A DNA stretch of 64,000 nucleotides from Rhizobium sp. SL86 (GCF_026672545.1 NZ_JAPPRJ010000001.1:682001-746000), one strand, 5' to 3'; shown: positions 1-9,651, counted from the stretch's first letter. Notes: generated by a model from the sequence alone, not told the origin. Translations and numbers: made by a program.

Positions 1-272
1 CGTGAGCCGCGAAGACGAAGGTGGCGCGGCAGAAGCTTGTACGGGTCATCCAGCATGCCGGAGCGGTTGACGGCGACGTCCACGTCGCGCCGGGTCAGAC
101 CGATATCCTGAAGCTGGTAATCCTCGAGATCATTCAGTGCGTTCATGGCCTTGCGATTGCGCAGAGCATGCAGAACGGATTTGACGAAGCTTGCCACTTC
201 GGCAACGAGGCGCGTTTCGGGCGTCCGGGCGGCGGACGGGGCGCGGGTGGTCATCCGTTCGATCGTGCTCAT
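1..272 (-). CDS. DUF1127 small protein (3' end outside window)
   Basis: The reading frame starts with ATG at 272 and is open to the window edge, so the C-terminus is cut off; about 90 residues are visible. The stretch MNALNDLEDYQLQDIGLTR, followed by R-D-V, is the hallmark of the DUF1127 (YjiS-like) family of small arginine-rich proteins, usually 45-100 residues, several of which bind RNA or affect phosphate/carbon metabolism in rhizobia and Agrobacterium. An AAAGGA ribosome-binding site lies about 8 bases before the start. It is divergent from a LysR regulator that may control it. A possible promoter (TTGGAC, 18-base gap, CATAAC on the minus strand) lies at about 381-410. The exact role is unknown. 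Confidence 0.8.
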   Translation of the reverse strand, partial: MSTIERMTTRAPSAARTPETRLVAEVASFVKSVLHALRNRKAMNALNDLEDYQLQDIGLTRRDVDVAVNRSGMLDDPYKLLPRHLRLRGS

Positions 273-455
273 GATGCAATTCCTTTCTGCAGGCACGCGA
301 AAACCTTCCCTTCCGGGGCGGGCCGGAAGGGAGACAGCAGGGGCGGTGGGAAACCCTTTTGGACTGTGCTGACCCTTGCGTTATGCGAAATCTCTATTGA
401 TCAGTCCAACGAATGTTTCTAATGATATGCATCAAACACACTGATGGATCTTCTC

Positions 456-1409
456 ATGTCCGCTCCGCTTGATATCGACCAGTTGCAGACCTTCATCGCC
501 ATCGTTGATACCGGCAGCTTTACCAAGGCTGCGGACCGTGTCTTCAAGACGCAAAGTGCCGTCTCCATGCAGATGCGACGTCTGGAGGAGCGGGTCGGCA
601 AACAGCTGTTTGCCAAGGATGGCCGCGGCAACCGCCTGACGGCGGAGGGTGAGAAGCTTCTGAATTACGCGCGCCGGATCATCCGGCTGAACAATGAGGC
701 GATTGCCGCCTTCGACGACAACCGGCTGGAAGGCACGCTCCGGATCGGTACGCCGGATGATTATGCCGACCGTTACATGCCGGAAATCATCGGTCGTTTT
801 GCCAAGACGCATCCCAATGTCGAGCTCTACATCGTGTGCGAACCATCCGTGGACCTGGCCGAGAAGATGGCGCGCGGCGAACTGGATATCGCACTCGTCA
901 CCCACAATCCCCGCGCTCGGCAATCGGATGTGGTGCGGACCGAACCACTCTGCTGGGTGGCGTCCGCCAACCACCCCTTGCGCGACGACGCCCCCGTGCC
1001 GCTCGCCGTCGGCCGGCGCGACTGTAACTGGCGCCAGCTTGCCTGTTCGGCACTCGATGCGGATGGCCGCGACTATCAGGTGCTGTTCACCAGCTGGTCG
1101 TCGACCGTCGTTGCGGCTGCGGTTCTCGCCGGCATGGCGGTCTCCGTTCTGCCGGAATCGGCGCTACGGCCCGGCATGAAGGTGCTGAGCCAGTCGGACG
1201 GGTTCCCGCCACTGGCTCCGGTGCAGATCGGCCTGATGAAACGGCCTGGCCTCTCGACCTCGCTGATGACGGCGATTACCGACCACATCACCGCCTGCCT
1301 CGACAACATCTCGCCAGCGGTTGCCCCGGACGATCTCGACGCCGACATGAAGGCCTATGGCCGCTCGGCCACCCGCATGCGTGCGCCGCAGTTGATGCCC
1401 GGCTGGTAA
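456..1409 (+). CDS. LysR-family regulator, LsrB/VtlR-like
   Basis: Transcriptional regulator of 317 residues with an N-terminal winged helix (residues about 4-62, LDIDQLQTFIAIVDTGSFTK, then the KTQSAVSMQMRRLEER recognition helix) and a periplasmic-binding-like effector domain (about 90-290, beginning LRIGTPDDYADRYMPEIIGR). This wording closely resembles LsrB of Sinorhizobium and VtlR of Agrobacterium/Brucella. Those proteins control cell-envelope and stress genes, small RNAs and DUF1127 genes. An in-frame ATG at 444 could add four residues; 456 is preferred because it matches the family N-terminus, and neither start has a strong ribosome-binding site. The divergent DUF1127 neighbour fits a VtlR-type target. 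The assignment to this subfamily is from remembered sequence similarity, so no symbol is given. Confidence 0.85.
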   Translation: MSAPLDIDQLQTFIAIVDTGSFTKAADRVFKTQSAVSMQMRRLEERVGKQLFAKDGRGNRLTAEGEKLLNYARRIIRLNNEAIAAFDDNRLEGTLRIGTPDDYADRYMPEIIGRFAKTHPNVELYIVCEPSVDLAEKMARGELDIALVTHNPRARQSDVVRTEPLCWVASANHPLRDDAPVPLAVGRRDCNWRQLACSALDADGRDYQVLFTSWSSTVVAAAVLAGMAVSVLPESALRPGMKVLSQSDGFPPLAPVQIGLMKRPGLSTSLMTAITDHITACLDNISPAVAPDDLDADMKAYGRSATRMRAPQLMPGW

Positions 1410-1430
1410 GGCTTCCGTTCTCCGCGGCAC

Positions 1431-1462
1431 AAAAAAGGCGCGCCTCCCCTCGGATGCGCGCC
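1431..1462 (-). terminator. Rho-independent terminator of the chemotaxis gene
   Basis: GGCGCGC and GCGCGCC (1437-1443 and 1456-1462) form a 7-bp GC-rich stem. On the minus strand the stem is followed by six T residues (1431-1436). It lies 25 bases after the stop of the minus-strand chemotaxis transducer. The LysR gene also ends into it from the other side, but without a T-run in that direction. Confidence 0.75.
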
Positions 1463-1486
1463 CCGTGTTCCATCGCTCAGAGCTGT

Positions 1487-2959
1487 TCAGGCCGCGGCCC
1501 GAGCCGAACCGGCGCGTGATGGGCGATTGCCCCGCTGCTGTTCCGTCAGGGTGAAATCTGCGACGAGTTCCGACAGTTGCCGCGATTTCGTCCGCATCAC
1601 CGTCGTCGCAGCGGTGGATTCCTCGACCATGGCGGCGTTCTGCTGCGTGGCGCGGTCCATCTGGGCGACGGATTCGTTGATGTTCTGGATGCCGCTTGCC
1701 TGCTCGCGGGCCGAGCTTGCGATGGCGGCAATCACCTCGTCGATCTCCGCCACCTTCTGGACGATGCCGTTCAGGGTCTGGCTCGTGCTTTCCACCAGCG
1801 CCACCCCGTGTTTCACCTGATCCGAACTCGTGGAGATCAGATTGCGGATATCCTTGGCGGCTTCTGCCGACCGTTGGGCCAGCGCACGCACTTCCGAGGC
1901 GACGACGGCAAAACCCTTGCCGGCATCCCCGGCGCGCGCGGCTTCCACGCCCGCGTTCAGGGCCAGGAGGTTGGTCTGGAAGGCGATCTCGTCGATCACG
2001 GAGACGATGCGGGCGATCTCCTGCGAGCTCGACGCGATCTGATCCATCGCAGCTTCGGCCTCCGTCATGATCTCGCCGGTGCGATCCACCTCGTCCTTCG
2101 TCAGGCTCGCGACACGACTTGCGGTGGCCGCTCCTTCGGAGGTCTTGCGCACCGTCGTCGTCAGTTCATGCAGTGCCGCCGCCGTCTCTTCCAGCGCCTG
2201 TGCCTGCTGCTCCGTGCGGCGCGACAGATCCTCGCTGGCGACGGACACCTCTTCCACCATGTTGCGCAGATCGCCCACCGTGTGCACGATCGTCGTCATC
2301 ACGCCGTCCAAGGCTTCGGTGGCGCGGTTGAAATCCTGCCGTGCGCCTTCATTCTTCTGCGGCAGGGTGTTCGGCAGACGAACGGCCAGGTTTCCGGCGG
2401 CAAGCGCGTTCAAGGCTTCCCCCAGCGCGGCCATGGCCTTGCCATCGGCTTCGGCATCCGCCGCGCGCTGGCGTTCAAACCCGTCACGCTGCTGGGCAAC
2501 CTCGGCATTGATATCGCCCAGGAGAACATGCACAGCGACGGCAATATCGGTGAAGATCGATTCGGTGATGCTGCGGATGTAGGTTTCGCGCTTGCGCGGC
2601 GACCAGTTGGTTTCCCTGAGCACCACGAGCACCCATTCGGCCGCATAAATCGAAGCCGCCTTGACGATGAAGTCGGTGAAGCCGGTTTTTTCAGCGATCG
2701 AACGGATGACAGGCGCCTGAGCCGCAAAATAGGTCTTGGTGAATTCGCCTTCGCACAGGTGCTGGAATTTCACCCTTTCGCGGGAAACCACCTCATCCGA
2801 GAGTTCTGTCGTCGATGGATCAAAGGACTTGAAGCATCGTGTACTGACATCTCTAATATGTTTGTCTAATACCTTAAATAACTCCTGGCCAACGGCTTTC
2901 CGCTCACCTGTCCATGGCTTGATCTCATCTTCAATCTTCCGCACGACCGTCCCCGACAT
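1487..2959 (-). CDS. Soluble methyl-accepting chemotaxis protein with globin-like sensor
   Basis: A 490-residue chemotaxis transducer with no membrane segment. The N-terminal 170 residues are mostly helical and resemble a protoglobin/globin-coupled sensor domain; this is the less certain part. Residues about 200-250 resemble a HAMP-like linker, and the rest is the methyl-accepting signalling coiled coil with the hairpin tip motif [20 protein letters not shown], which contacts CheA and CheW. It should sit in cytoplasmic chemoreceptor clusters and may sense oxygen or redox state. It resembles cytosolic rhizobial transducers such as IcpA/McpY in architecture. It has its own terminator. No other che genes are nearby, so it is an orphan transducer. 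Confidence 0.88.
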   Translation of the reverse strand: MSGTVVRKIEDEIKPWTGERKAVGQELFKVLDKHIRDVSTRCFKSFDPSTTELSDEVVSRERVKFQHLCEGEFTKTYFAAQAPVIRSIAEKTGFTDFIVKAASIYAAEWVLVVLRETNWSPRKRETYIRSITESIFTDIAVAVHVLLGDINAEVAQQRDGFERQRAADAEADGKAMAALGEALNALAAGNLAVRLPNTLPQKNEGARQDFNRATEALDGVMTTIVHTVGDLRNMVEEVSVASEDLSRRTEQQAQALEETAAALHELTTTVRKTSEGAATASRVASLTKDEVDRTGEIMTEAEAAMDQIASSSQEIARIVSVIDEIAFQTNLLALNAGVEAARAGDAGKGFAVVASEVRALAQRSAEAAKDIRNLISTSSDQVKHGVALVESTSQTLNGIVQKVAEIDEVIAAIASSAREQASGIQNINESVAQMDRATQQNAAMVEESTAATTVMRTKSRQLSELVADFTLTEQQRGNRPSRAGSARAAA

Positions 2960-3028
2960 AGAAATAGAGTCAGCGCAATCTTGCGAAACATCGTTAATTT
3001 TTTGATTTTAAGTCTCTACGATATCTGA

Positions 3029-3061
3029 CAGGGCGCAGCGGTCGAACTCCGCCGCGCCCTG
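3029..3061 (-). terminator. Terminator hairpin after bdhA
   Basis: CAGGGCGC and GCGCCCTG (3029-3036, 3054-3061) form a perfect 8-bp stem, with a second inner pairing (GCGG/CCGC). It starts 7 bases after the bdhA stop on the minus strand. There is no long T-run, so efficiency is uncertain. Confidence 0.6.
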
Positions 3062-3068
3062 TTCTCGA

Positions 3069-3851
3069 TCATCCCATATGCCAGCCGTGGCTGACCGTGA
3101 AGGATTGGCCGGTGAGCGCATTCGTCTCGAAGCCGGCGAGGAACAGCGCAACCTCTGCGACGTCTTCCACGGTGGTGAATTCACCATCCACCGTTTCGCC
3201 CAGCATTACCTTCTTGACCACCTCTTCCTCGGAAATGCCAAGCGTGGCGGCCTGTTCGGGGATCTGTTTGTCGACGAGTGGGGTGCGAACGAAACCCGGG
3301 CAGATGACATTGGCTCGGATGCCATGTTCGCCGCCTTCCTTGGCCAGCACGCGGGCAAGACCGAGGAGCCCGTGCTTGGCCGTGACATAAGCGGATTTCA
3401 GCGGCGATGCCTCATGCGAATGAACCGAGCCCATGTAGATGACCGCGCCGCCGCCCTGAGCCTTCATGTGTGGCACGCAGGCTTTGGTGGTGAGGAAGGC
3501 ACCGTCGAGGTGGATCGCCAGCATCTTCTTCCAGTCGGCAAAGGGGAAATCCTCGATACGGTGGACGATCTGGATGCCGGCGTTCGAAACGAGAATGTCG
3601 ACGCGACCGAAAGTCTCGACGGTCTTTGCGACGCCGGCATTCACCGCGTCCTCGTTCGTCACATCCATCTCGACGCCGATCGCCTTGCCGGGACCGATGG
3701 CAGAGAGTTCGCTCGCCTTCGCCTCGGCCGCTTCGCGTTTCAGGTCGGCGATCACCACATGGGCGCCCGCCTCGACATAATGTTTGGCGATTGTGGCGCC
3801 GATTCCGCTGGCAGCACCGGTGATGATCGCTACTTTTCCGTCCAGTTTCAT
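3069..3851 (-). CDS. bdhA: 3-hydroxybutyrate dehydrogenase (SDR)
   Basis: A 260-residue classical short-chain dehydrogenase that interconverts D-3-hydroxybutyrate and acetoacetate with NAD, the last step of polyhydroxybutyrate breakdown. Visible motifs are the TGAASGIG nucleotide-binding loop (residues 11-18), NAGIQ, the catalytic Ser in MGSVHSH, the Tyr-Lys pair in SAYVTAKHG, and the family ending WHMG. The length is normal for the family. It starts 17 bases after a patatin-like lipase on the same strand, so the two are probably one transcript. The neighbour could release substrate from storage granules, which is inferred from position only. Confidence 0.92.
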   Translation of the reverse strand: MKLDGKVAIITGAASGIGATIAKHYVEAGAHVVIADLKREAAEAKASELSAIGPGKAIGVEMDVTNEDAVNAGVAKTVETFGRVDILVSNAGIQIVHRIEDFPFADWKKMLAIHLDGAFLTTKACVPHMKAQGGGAVIYMGSVHSHEASPLKSAYVTAKHGLLGLARVLAKEGGEHGIRANVICPGFVRTPLVDKQIPEQAATLGISEEEVVKKVMLGETVDGEFTTVEDVAEVALFLAGFETNALTGQSFTVSHGWHMG

Positions 3852-3868
3852 GTCGCAAGCTCCTTGGT

Positions 3869-5032
3869 TCAGGCCGAGCGGCGTGCCGGACGGGCCGGTG
3901 CCGTTTCGGTCGCTTCGTCGCGATCGCGCTCATTGTCCTGAGCGAGGTCGAAGATCTGGATGCCGTTCTTGGGCCGCCCGCGTCTTGTCCATTTCGGGTG
4001 TGTCAGCGTGCGCACAGCATCGTCGTAGCCGGCCTTCCAGTTCTCCTCGACCGTTGCGCGGGAGAACTCGGCATCCATGGCATGGGAATCATAGGCGGCG
4101 GTGCGGTGGATGAGATGAACGATCGTCACATCATATTCCAGGCCGATCGAGCGCAGCAGCGCGACGTCCTCGTCGTCCCGCAGTTCGGGAGGCAGTTTGT
4201 CGAGAAGCCGGCGCGCCGCCCGGCGGACGATCTGCTTGCGGGCGAATTCGTCGGTGTTCATGCGGGTACGGCTGGAATAACGGATCTCCTTGACGCGGGC
4301 ATCCACTTCCAACATGTCGCGCGGCATGCAGCCGCGGGCCGAAAAGAGGTCGACCTGGAAGATGCAGAGATCCGCGTCGCTGTGATCCGCCCCCAGTACA
4401 TATTGCAGCGGCGTGTTGGAGACGAGGCCGCCATCCCAGTAATATTCGCCATCGATTTCGATCGGCGGAAAGCCAGGTGGCAAGGCACCGGAGGCGGCGA
4501 CATGTTGCGCCCTGAGCTTCGTCTTTCGGGTGTCGAAATAGGCGAAGTTGCCCGTCTTGACGTTCACCGCGCCAAGGCTGACGCGAATATTGCCGTGATG
4601 GATGCGGTCGAAATCGACCAGCCGGTCAAGCGTCTTGATCAGGGGTTCGGTGTCGTAGTGACTGATCCGGTAATCGGGATTGAGCAGCATCTGGTAGGGC
4701 GTCGGCAGGCGGGGCGAAAAGAAACCGGGGACGCCGGTCATCGAGCCGGCCAGCACCGACCAGTCCTTCATCATACGTTTGCCCAGATGGTCGTCCGGCA
4801 CAAACCCGTAGTCGAGACCGGAGGAGACCATGTCCCAGAAGTCCCTGAGGTTGCGGACCCGTTGATCGGGCGCGCTGCCGGCGATGATGGCCGAATTGAT
4901 GGCTCCGATGGAAATTCCCGCCAGCCAGTCCGGTTCGATGCCGTGGCGATGGAGGGCCTCGAAGGTGCCGGCCTGATAGGCGCCGAGCGCTCCGCCACCC
5001 TGGAAGACAAGAATGTTCTGAGTACTGCGCAT
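3869..5032 (-). CDS. Patatin-like phospholipase (with DUF3734-type C-terminus)
   Basis: A serine lipase/esterase of 387 residues. The patatin fold is shown by the oxyanion loop GGGALGAYQ (residues 11-19), the nucleophile motif GISIG (about 40-44) and the catalytic Asp in [12 protein letters not shown]. The C-terminal part (WKAGYDDA then TLTHPKW) is typical of the long patatin group with a DUF3734 tail. The frame is open further upstream, but the ATG at 5032 is chosen because a GGAG site lies about 9 bases before it and the conserved domain begins directly after. It precedes bdhA in an apparent operon, which suggests a role in lipid or polyhydroxybutyrate turnover. The substrate is not determined by the sequence. 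Confidence 0.88.
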   Translation of the reverse strand: MRSTQNILVFQGGGALGAYQAGTFEALHRHGIEPDWLAGISIGAINSAIIAGSAPDQRVRNLRDFWDMVSSGLDYGFVPDDHLGKRMMKDWSVLAGSMTGVPGFFSPRLPTPYQMLLNPDYRISHYDTEPLIKTLDRLVDFDRIHHGNIRVSLGAVNVKTGNFAYFDTRKTKLRAQHVAASGALPPGFPPIEIDGEYYWDGGLVSNTPLQYVLGADHSDADLCIFQVDLFSARGCMPRDMLEVDARVKEIRYSSRTRMNTDEFARKQIVRRAARRLLDKLPPELRDDEDVALLRSIGLEYDVTIVHLIHRTAAYDSHAMDAEFSRATVEENWKAGYDDAVRTLTHPKWTRRGRPKNGIQIFDLAQDNERDRDEATETAPARPARRSA

Positions 5033-5152
5033 GATTGAAGACTCCGTGGCCCGCAGGCTTTCGCACTGCAGCATGAACTTCAACATGGGGCACGGCGGTG
5101 AATTTTTCACCCGCAGCAAGATTAAACTTCTGTCAGGAAGAGAACAGAAAGA

Positions 5153-5173
5153 CGCCGCCCCTTGAGGGCGGCG
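5153..5173 (-). terminator. Terminator after the alcohol dehydrogenase
   Basis: CGCCGCCC-cttga-GGGCGGCG forms an 8-bp GC stem with a 5-base loop. On the minus strand it is followed by a T-rich tract (TTTCTGTTCTCTT). It lies 25 bases past the stop of the alcohol dehydrogenase and upstream of the patatin gene. Confidence 0.7.
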
Positions 5174-5198
5174 CCGAAATCCCGAAAATGTGATCCGC

Positions 5199-6227
5199 TC
5201 AGGCGGCGAGATCCAGCACGACACGCCCGTCGATCTTGCCTTCCTCCATGCGGTGGAAGATCTCGTTGATGTTTTCGATCTTGTCCCAGGAGAAGTGCGA
5301 GGCGACCTTGCCCTCTCCGGCAAACATCAGGCTTTCCTCCAGATCCTGGCGGGTGCCGACGATGGAGCCACGCACCGTGATGCGCTTCAGGACCGTGTCG
5401 AAGACCGGCAGCGAGATAAAGCCCGGCGGCAAGCCGACGAGAGACATCGTGCCCTTGGCGCGCAGGAAACCATAGGCCTGCTCCATCGCCTTCGGGGAGA
5501 CGGCGGTGACGAGCGCGCCGTGCACGCCGCCGGTTGCCTTCTGCACCTGCTCGATCGCATCGGATGCCCGGCCATTGACCGTGACATCGGCGCCGAGCTT
5601 TTTCGCAAGCTCCAGCTTGTCATCAAAGATATCGGCCGCCACCACATGCATGCCCATGGCCTTGGCATATTGCACGGCCATGTGACCGAGACCGCCGATG
5701 CCGGAGATGACCACCCATTCGCCGGGACGCACCTCGGTTTCCTTCAATCCCTTGTAGACGGTCACGCCAGCGCACAGGACCGGTGCGGCCGGGCCAAAGG
5801 CCAGATTGTCCGGCAGGCGACCGACATAATCGGGATCGGCAAGGCCGTATTGCGCAAAGGTGCCGTTGACCGAATAACCGGTGTTCTGCTGCGAACCGCA
5901 CAGCGTTTCCCAGCCGGTGCGGCAGGGGTTGCAGCAGCCGCAGGCGGTGTGCAGCCACGGCACGCCAACCCGATCGCCTTCCTTGATCCGCGACACGCCA
6001 GCGCCGAGCTTGGCGACATACCCCACGCCCTCATGACCCGGAATGAACGGTGGGTTCGGTTTGACCGGCCAGTCGCCATTGGCGGCGTGCAGATCCGTAT
6101 GGCAGACGCCGGTCGCTTCGTATTTGACGAGGATCTGGCCCGGGCCCGGTTCCGGGATCGGCATTTCCTCGATCACCAGCGGCTTGCCGAATTCACGCAC
6201 CACTGCTGCCTTCATCATCTGCGCCAT
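5199..6227 (-). CDS. adhP: Zinc-dependent alcohol dehydrogenase, AdhP type
   Basis: A 342-residue medium-chain dehydrogenase oxidising primary alcohols such as ethanol to aldehydes with NAD. The catalytic zinc ligands are in TGVCHTDLH and GHEGVGYV, the four structural zinc cysteines in CGCCNPCRTGWETLC, and the coenzyme loop is GIGGLGHMAVQYA. The start MAQMMKAAVV at 6227 has AGGAG six bases upstream; the longer open frame to 6395 lacks a ribosome-binding site. It is transcribed alone, with its own terminator. Confidence 0.92.
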   Translation of the reverse strand: MAQMMKAAVVREFGKPLVIEEMPIPEPGPGQILVKYEATGVCHTDLHAANGDWPVKPNPPFIPGHEGVGYVAKLGAGVSRIKEGDRVGVPWLHTACGCCNPCRTGWETLCGSQQNTGYSVNGTFAQYGLADPDYVGRLPDNLAFGPAAPVLCAGVTVYKGLKETEVRPGEWVVISGIGGLGHMAVQYAKAMGMHVVAADIFDDKLELAKKLGADVTVNGRASDAIEQVQKATGGVHGALVTAVSPKAMEQAYGFLRAKGTMSLVGLPPGFISLPVFDTVLKRITVRGSIVGTRQDLEESLMFAGEGKVASHFSWDKIENINEIFHRMEEGKIDGRVVLDLAA

Positions 6228-6358
6228 GATCTTCTCCTTGTCGGAACACCGGCGCCCCGTGACGCCGCAGAAACTTGTACCGGGCGATCCTTCGCCCGGT
6301 TCGAGTTCTAAAGGAGATGATGATAGGCCAGTTTGATCTGCCGCAAAGGCCTTGCGGT

Positions 6359-6778
6359 TCAGTTGAAGGCCAGCCAGATGCCGAGCCAGATCCACAGCAG
6401 CGACAGGCAGACAACGCCGGCGATAAAGGCCGGGCGGCGGTGGCGGATCCGGTTCGTCGTTACGTGAATATAGGCGTGCAGATAACGCGAAACGACGAAA
6501 CCCCAGGCCAGCGCCACCGTGGCGAGGTTATCGCCCTGCACCACATAGAGCGTGACGCAGACGATGTGGAAGAAGATCGGCAGCTCGAACTGGTTTTTCA
6601 GGTTGTTGTGCACAAAGAGGCTGTCTTCCGGCTCCTTCAGGTTCTCGCGAAACTGCGAGACCGTTGCACGGCCCGCCTTGACCGCCGCCACCCGCCGGCG
6701 CGACAGGAGCACGTAGAGCGTAAAGACCAGCATCACATGCGCAATCATCGGCCAGATCATGGCTTCATTGGTTATCAT
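6359..6778 (-). CDS. MAPEG-family membrane protein
   Basis: A 139-residue integral membrane protein with about four hydrophobic helices (roughly residues 8-26, 66-84, 87-104, 118-137). The central pattern NNLKNQFELPIFFHI and RYLHAYIHVTTNRIRHR is the signature of the MAPEG family, whose members include membrane glutathione transferases. In bacteria the physiological role of this subgroup is generally unknown. It stands alone, between the alcohol dehydrogenase and a small secreted protein. Confidence 0.88.
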   Translation of the reverse strand: MITNEAMIWPMIAHVMLVFTLYVLLSRRRVAAVKAGRATVSQFRENLKEPEDSLFVHNNLKNQFELPIFFHIVCVTLYVVQGDNLATVALAWGFVVSRYLHAYIHVTTNRIRHRRPAFIAGVVCLSLLWIWLGIWLAFN

Positions 6779-6814
6779 GGATCAGGGGTCTCCGATGTTT
6801 GCTTGACGAACGGT

Positions 6815-6839
6815 GATCGCGGGCAGATCGCCCGCGATC
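6815..6839 (-). terminator. Strong hairpin after the small secreted protein gene
   Basis: GATCGCGGGC and GCCCGCGATC (6815-6824, 6830-6839) form a perfect 10-bp stem with a 5-base loop, 18 bases after the stop at 6858. There is no T-run on the minus strand, so it may stop or stabilise transcripts rather than be a textbook terminator. Confidence 0.5.
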
Positions 6840-6857
6840 GTTTGCGTTATGGCCCGC

Positions 6858-7220
6858 TCACTTGCGCAGGCGCAAGACTTCCGTGCCGGCACCGTCTTCG
6901 CCGGAGATGGTCCATACGCCATCCAGTACGCCACCACGCTTCACCTGGTAGATGACCAGACCGACACTGTCGCCCAGGACATAACCGGCAGCAAAGGCAT
7001 CTTCATGCAACATGCAGATACCGACGGACTCGGTCGACCCGGTCTTCCATTCGATCGAGCAGGTGGTCTCGCTCGTCAGCTTGATTCGTGCCGTTCCGCT
7101 GTATTTCGAGCCGTCCAGATTGGTGCCGGAGACATCGTAGAGCCCGGCCTCGACCGTCTGCGCCTGTGCATGGGACAGGGACGCTGCGGCAAACAGAGCG
7201 CAAGCAAATAATCTCTTCAT
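6858..7220 (-). CDS. Small secreted protein of unknown function
   Basis: A 120-residue protein with a clear signal peptide (MKRLFACALFAAASLSHAQA, cleavage after AQA). The mature part is about 100 residues, has two cysteines (in TTCSIEW and VGICML) that could form a disulfide, and ends EVLRLRK. The pattern VEAGLYDVSGTNLDGSKYSG suggests a small beta-rich lipocalin-like or 'fibronectin-binding-like' periplasmic fold, but no family is recognised with certainty. The ATG at 7220 has a purine-rich site (GGGGGAA) just upstream, which decides the start over longer open frames. Confidence 0.75.
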   Translation of the reverse strand: MKRLFACALFAAASLSHAQAQTVEAGLYDVSGTNLDGSKYSGTARIKLTSETTCSIEWKTGSTESVGICMLHEDAFAAGYVLGDSVGLVIYQVKRGGVLDGVWTISGEDGAGTEVLRLRK

Positions 7221-7275
7221 GTATTCCCCCAAGAATGCCGGCAGGATCGCCGACGACGGGAGAATAACCGAGCGC

Positions 7276-7301
7276 GGGCGGCTGGCAATGGGCCGCCGCC
7301 C
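7276..7301 (-). terminator. Hairpin after guaB
   Basis: GGGCGGC (7276-7282) pairs with GCCGCCC (7295-7301) 19 bases after the guaB stop. No T-run follows on the minus strand, so this is only a probable terminator. Confidence 0.4.
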
Positions 7302-7320
7302 GTCGTTCATCGCAACCGAC

Positions 7321-8814
7321 TTAACTGCCGGCGCCCGGATAGTTCGGGCTTTCGCGGGTGATCGTCACACCGTGCGGATGGCTTTCACGCAGGCCCGCAC
7401 CGGAGATGCGCACGAAGGTGGCCTTCTGCTGGAAATCCGGGATATCCCGGCCGCCGACATAACCCATGGCTGCCTTCAGGCCGCCAGCGAGCTGATGCAG
7501 AACCGCAGAAACCGGTCCCTTGTAGGGAACCTGGCCTTCAATACCTTCCGGCACCAGCTTCAGCGTGTCGCGCACTTCCGCCTGGAAATACCGATCTGCC
7601 GAACCGCGGGCCATGGCACCGACGGAGCCCATGCCGCGATAGGCCTTGAAGGAACGGCCCTGGTACAGATAGACCTCGCCTGGGCTTTCATCCGTGCCGG
7701 CGAGCAGCGAGCCGACCATGACGGCAGAGGCGCCGGCGGCAATCGCCTTTGCCACATCGCCGGAAAATTTGATGCCGCCATCGGCGATCACCGGGATGCC
7801 GTGCTTGTTGGCTTCTTCCACCGCGGCCATAACGGCGGCGAGCTGTGGCACGCCGACACCGGCCACCACGCGCGTGGTGCAGATGGAGCCCGGGCCGATG
7901 CCGACCTTGATGCAATCGGCGCCGGCATCGATCAGCGCGCGGGTACCGTCACCGGTTGCGACATTGCCGGCGATGATACGAACGGAGTTCGTCATCTTCT
8001 TCACCTCAGCCACCGCATCCAGCACCTTTTGGCTATGACCATGCGCCGTATCGACGACGATCACGTCGACGCCGGCCTCGATCAGCCGCTCGGCCCGCTC
8101 GCGCCCGTCGTCGCCGGTGGAGATGGCTGCCGCGACACGCAGGCGGCCCTGCGCATCCTTGGAGGCATGCGGGTTCAACTGCGACTTCTCGATATCCTTG
8201 ACGGTGATCAGGCCGATGCAGCGGCCTTCATTGTCGACCACCAGCAGTTTTTCGATGCGGTGCGAATGCAGAAGCCGCTTGGCCTCCTGCTGCTCGACAC
8301 CGTCCTTCACGGTGACGAGGTTTTCCCGCGTCATCAGTTCATAAATCTTCTGATTGGGATCGGAGGCAAAACGCACATCGCGATTGGTCAGAATGCCGAC
8401 GAGACGGCCGGGGCGGCTTGCTCCTTCCACCACGGGGATACCGGAAATGCCATGCGCGCTCATCAGCGCCTTGGCTTCGGCAAGCGTTGCTTCCGGGCCG
8501 ATGGTGACCGGGTTGACCACCATGCCGCTTTCGAACTTCTTCACCTGGCGAACCTGCTCCGCCTGTTCGACGGGCGTCAGGTTGCGATGGATGACGCCGA
8601 TGCCGCCGGACTGCGCCATGGCGATGGCCAGCCGTCCCTCGGTCACCGTGTCCATGGCCGACGAGATGATCGGGAGGTTGAGCTCGATGTCCTGGGCAAT
8701 GCGCGTTGCGATATTCGTCTGGCCCGGCATGACTTCGGAATGACCGGGCTGCAGCAGCACGTCGTCGAAGGTAAGCGCTTCTGCGCCGGTTGCGGATTCT
8801 ACAATGCGTGCCAT
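7321..8814 (-). CDS. guaB: IMP dehydrogenase
   Basis: A 497-residue cytoplasmic enzyme that oxidises IMP to XMP with NAD, the committed step of GMP synthesis. The barrel begins [15 protein letters not shown]; two CBS domains are inserted at about residues 95-215; the catalytic cysteine loop is [11 protein letters not shown]; the mobile flap region contains [10 protein letters not shown]. The start ATG at 8814 has AAGGAA seven bases upstream; the longer open frame has no site. Length and all key residues are normal. Confidence 0.96.
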   Translation of the reverse strand: MARIVESATGAEALTFDDVLLQPGHSEVMPGQTNIATRIAQDIELNLPIISSAMDTVTEGRLAIAMAQSGGIGVIHRNLTPVEQAEQVRQVKKFESGMVVNPVTIGPEATLAEAKALMSAHGISGIPVVEGASRPGRLVGILTNRDVRFASDPNQKIYELMTRENLVTVKDGVEQQEAKRLLHSHRIEKLLVVDNEGRCIGLITVKDIEKSQLNPHASKDAQGRLRVAAAISTGDDGRERAERLIEAGVDVIVVDTAHGHSQKVLDAVAEVKKMTNSVRIIAGNVATGDGTRALIDAGADCIKVGIGPGSICTTRVVAGVGVPQLAAVMAAVEEANKHGIPVIADGGIKFSGDVAKAIAAGASAVMVGSLLAGTDESPGEVYLYQGRSFKAYRGMGSVGAMARGSADRYFQAEVRDTLKLVPEGIEGQVPYKGPVSAVLHQLAGGLKAAMGYVGGRDIPDFQQKATFVRISGAGLRESHPHGVTITRESPNYPGAGS

Positions 8815-8986
8815 GCCAATTTCCTTCAGTAAAGGAAGTCCGTCCGGTCGGGAGGCCACCGGATGCGGTCTTCGGGAATGGGAAGTTGGCGAGGGCTGGT
8901 AACACGCTTTCATGAGGATGAAAACTGCCATCGGCTGCAAAATGCTGCGCGACGGCAGAATTTCATCCTCACGTCATGATCCGGCA

Positions 8987-9490
8987 TCAGTTGCGCGCCG
9001 CACAGCGCTCGAAGGCCGGCAGGTGATTGTTCTCCGAAGCCGCCCGCAGAGCGTCGAAAACGCGCAGGATATCCGCATGGTTCGCGGCAGCCGGCATGAG
9101 TTCCTTGGCATAAAGATCGCGGTTGGCGATTTCCGCCGAGACCCCCAGACGACAGGCCTCCGCCAGCGTGGCCGGCACCGCGGTCTTGACGCTAGCGGAG
9201 CCGAGGCTTGCATTGACGGGCACCTCGATACCGTAACGCTGCATCAGGTCCGTCAGGGCCGCCGCATGTTTGCGCTCGGCCTCGATGATGTTGACGAAAG
9301 GCCGAACCGCACCGAACTTCGCGATGACCGCATCATAGAAGGCCTCGGCATTGTATTCATCTTCCAGCGCCCGGATGAGGGCCTGTTCGGCCTTGAGATC
9401 CAGCGGCGCGGCATGCGCGGTGGCCGTGTAGAAGACCCCGGACAAGAGGCTGGCGGCGCACAGGGACAGAATGGAAAGACTGCGTTTCAT
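8987..9490 (-). CDS. DUF2202 ferritin-like secreted protein
   Basis: A 167-residue protein with a signal peptide (about 28 residues ending AHA) and a helical ferritin-like domain of the DUF2202 type. Acidic and histidine residues in RALEDEYNAEAFYDAVI and EAERKHAAALTDLMQRYGI are placed as in di-iron helical bundles. The metal and function of the family are not established. The ATG at 9490 is preceded by GAGGAG. A single cysteine pair (EACRL, FERCAAR) could form a disulfide in the periplasm. Confidence 0.85.
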   Translation of the reverse strand: MKRSLSILSLCAASLLSGVFYTATAHAAPLDLKAEQALIRALEDEYNAEAFYDAVIAKFGAVRPFVNIIEAERKHAAALTDLMQRYGIEVPVNASLGSASVKTAVPATLAEACRLGVSAEIANRDLYAKELMPAAANHADILRVFDALRAASENNHLPAFERCAARN

Positions 9491-9604
9491 GATCGATCTC
9501 CTCGGTGATGATGGACACAGGCTAACAGCGCCGTCCCGCATACCCGCGTGATCCAGATCAATATGAACAAAATCTAATCCAGCATGACCAAACGGTCATG
9601 TTCC

Positions 9605-9628
9605 GGCCGGCGCTTGACAGCGCCGGCC
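9605..9628 (-). terminator. Hairpin between the DUF2202 and MBL genes
   Basis: GGCCGGCGC-ttgaca-GCGCCGGCC is a perfect 9-bp GC stem with a 6-base loop, 23 bases past the stop of the minus-strand metallo-hydrolase. It lacks a T-run on that strand. Confidence 0.5.
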
Positions 9629-9651
9629 TTCTTCAGGCTTTCAGCCGAGGT

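Noticed and set aside
1577..2869. A 430-residue plus-strand frame opposite the chemotaxis gene
   Set aside because: It is fully antisense to a well-recognised gene, has Arg/His-rich composition and no ribosome-binding site.
7219..8832. A 537-residue plus-strand frame opposite guaB
   Set aside because: guaB has all family motifs; the opposite frame shows the His/Asp/Gly-rich composition that comes from GC-rich third-position bias.
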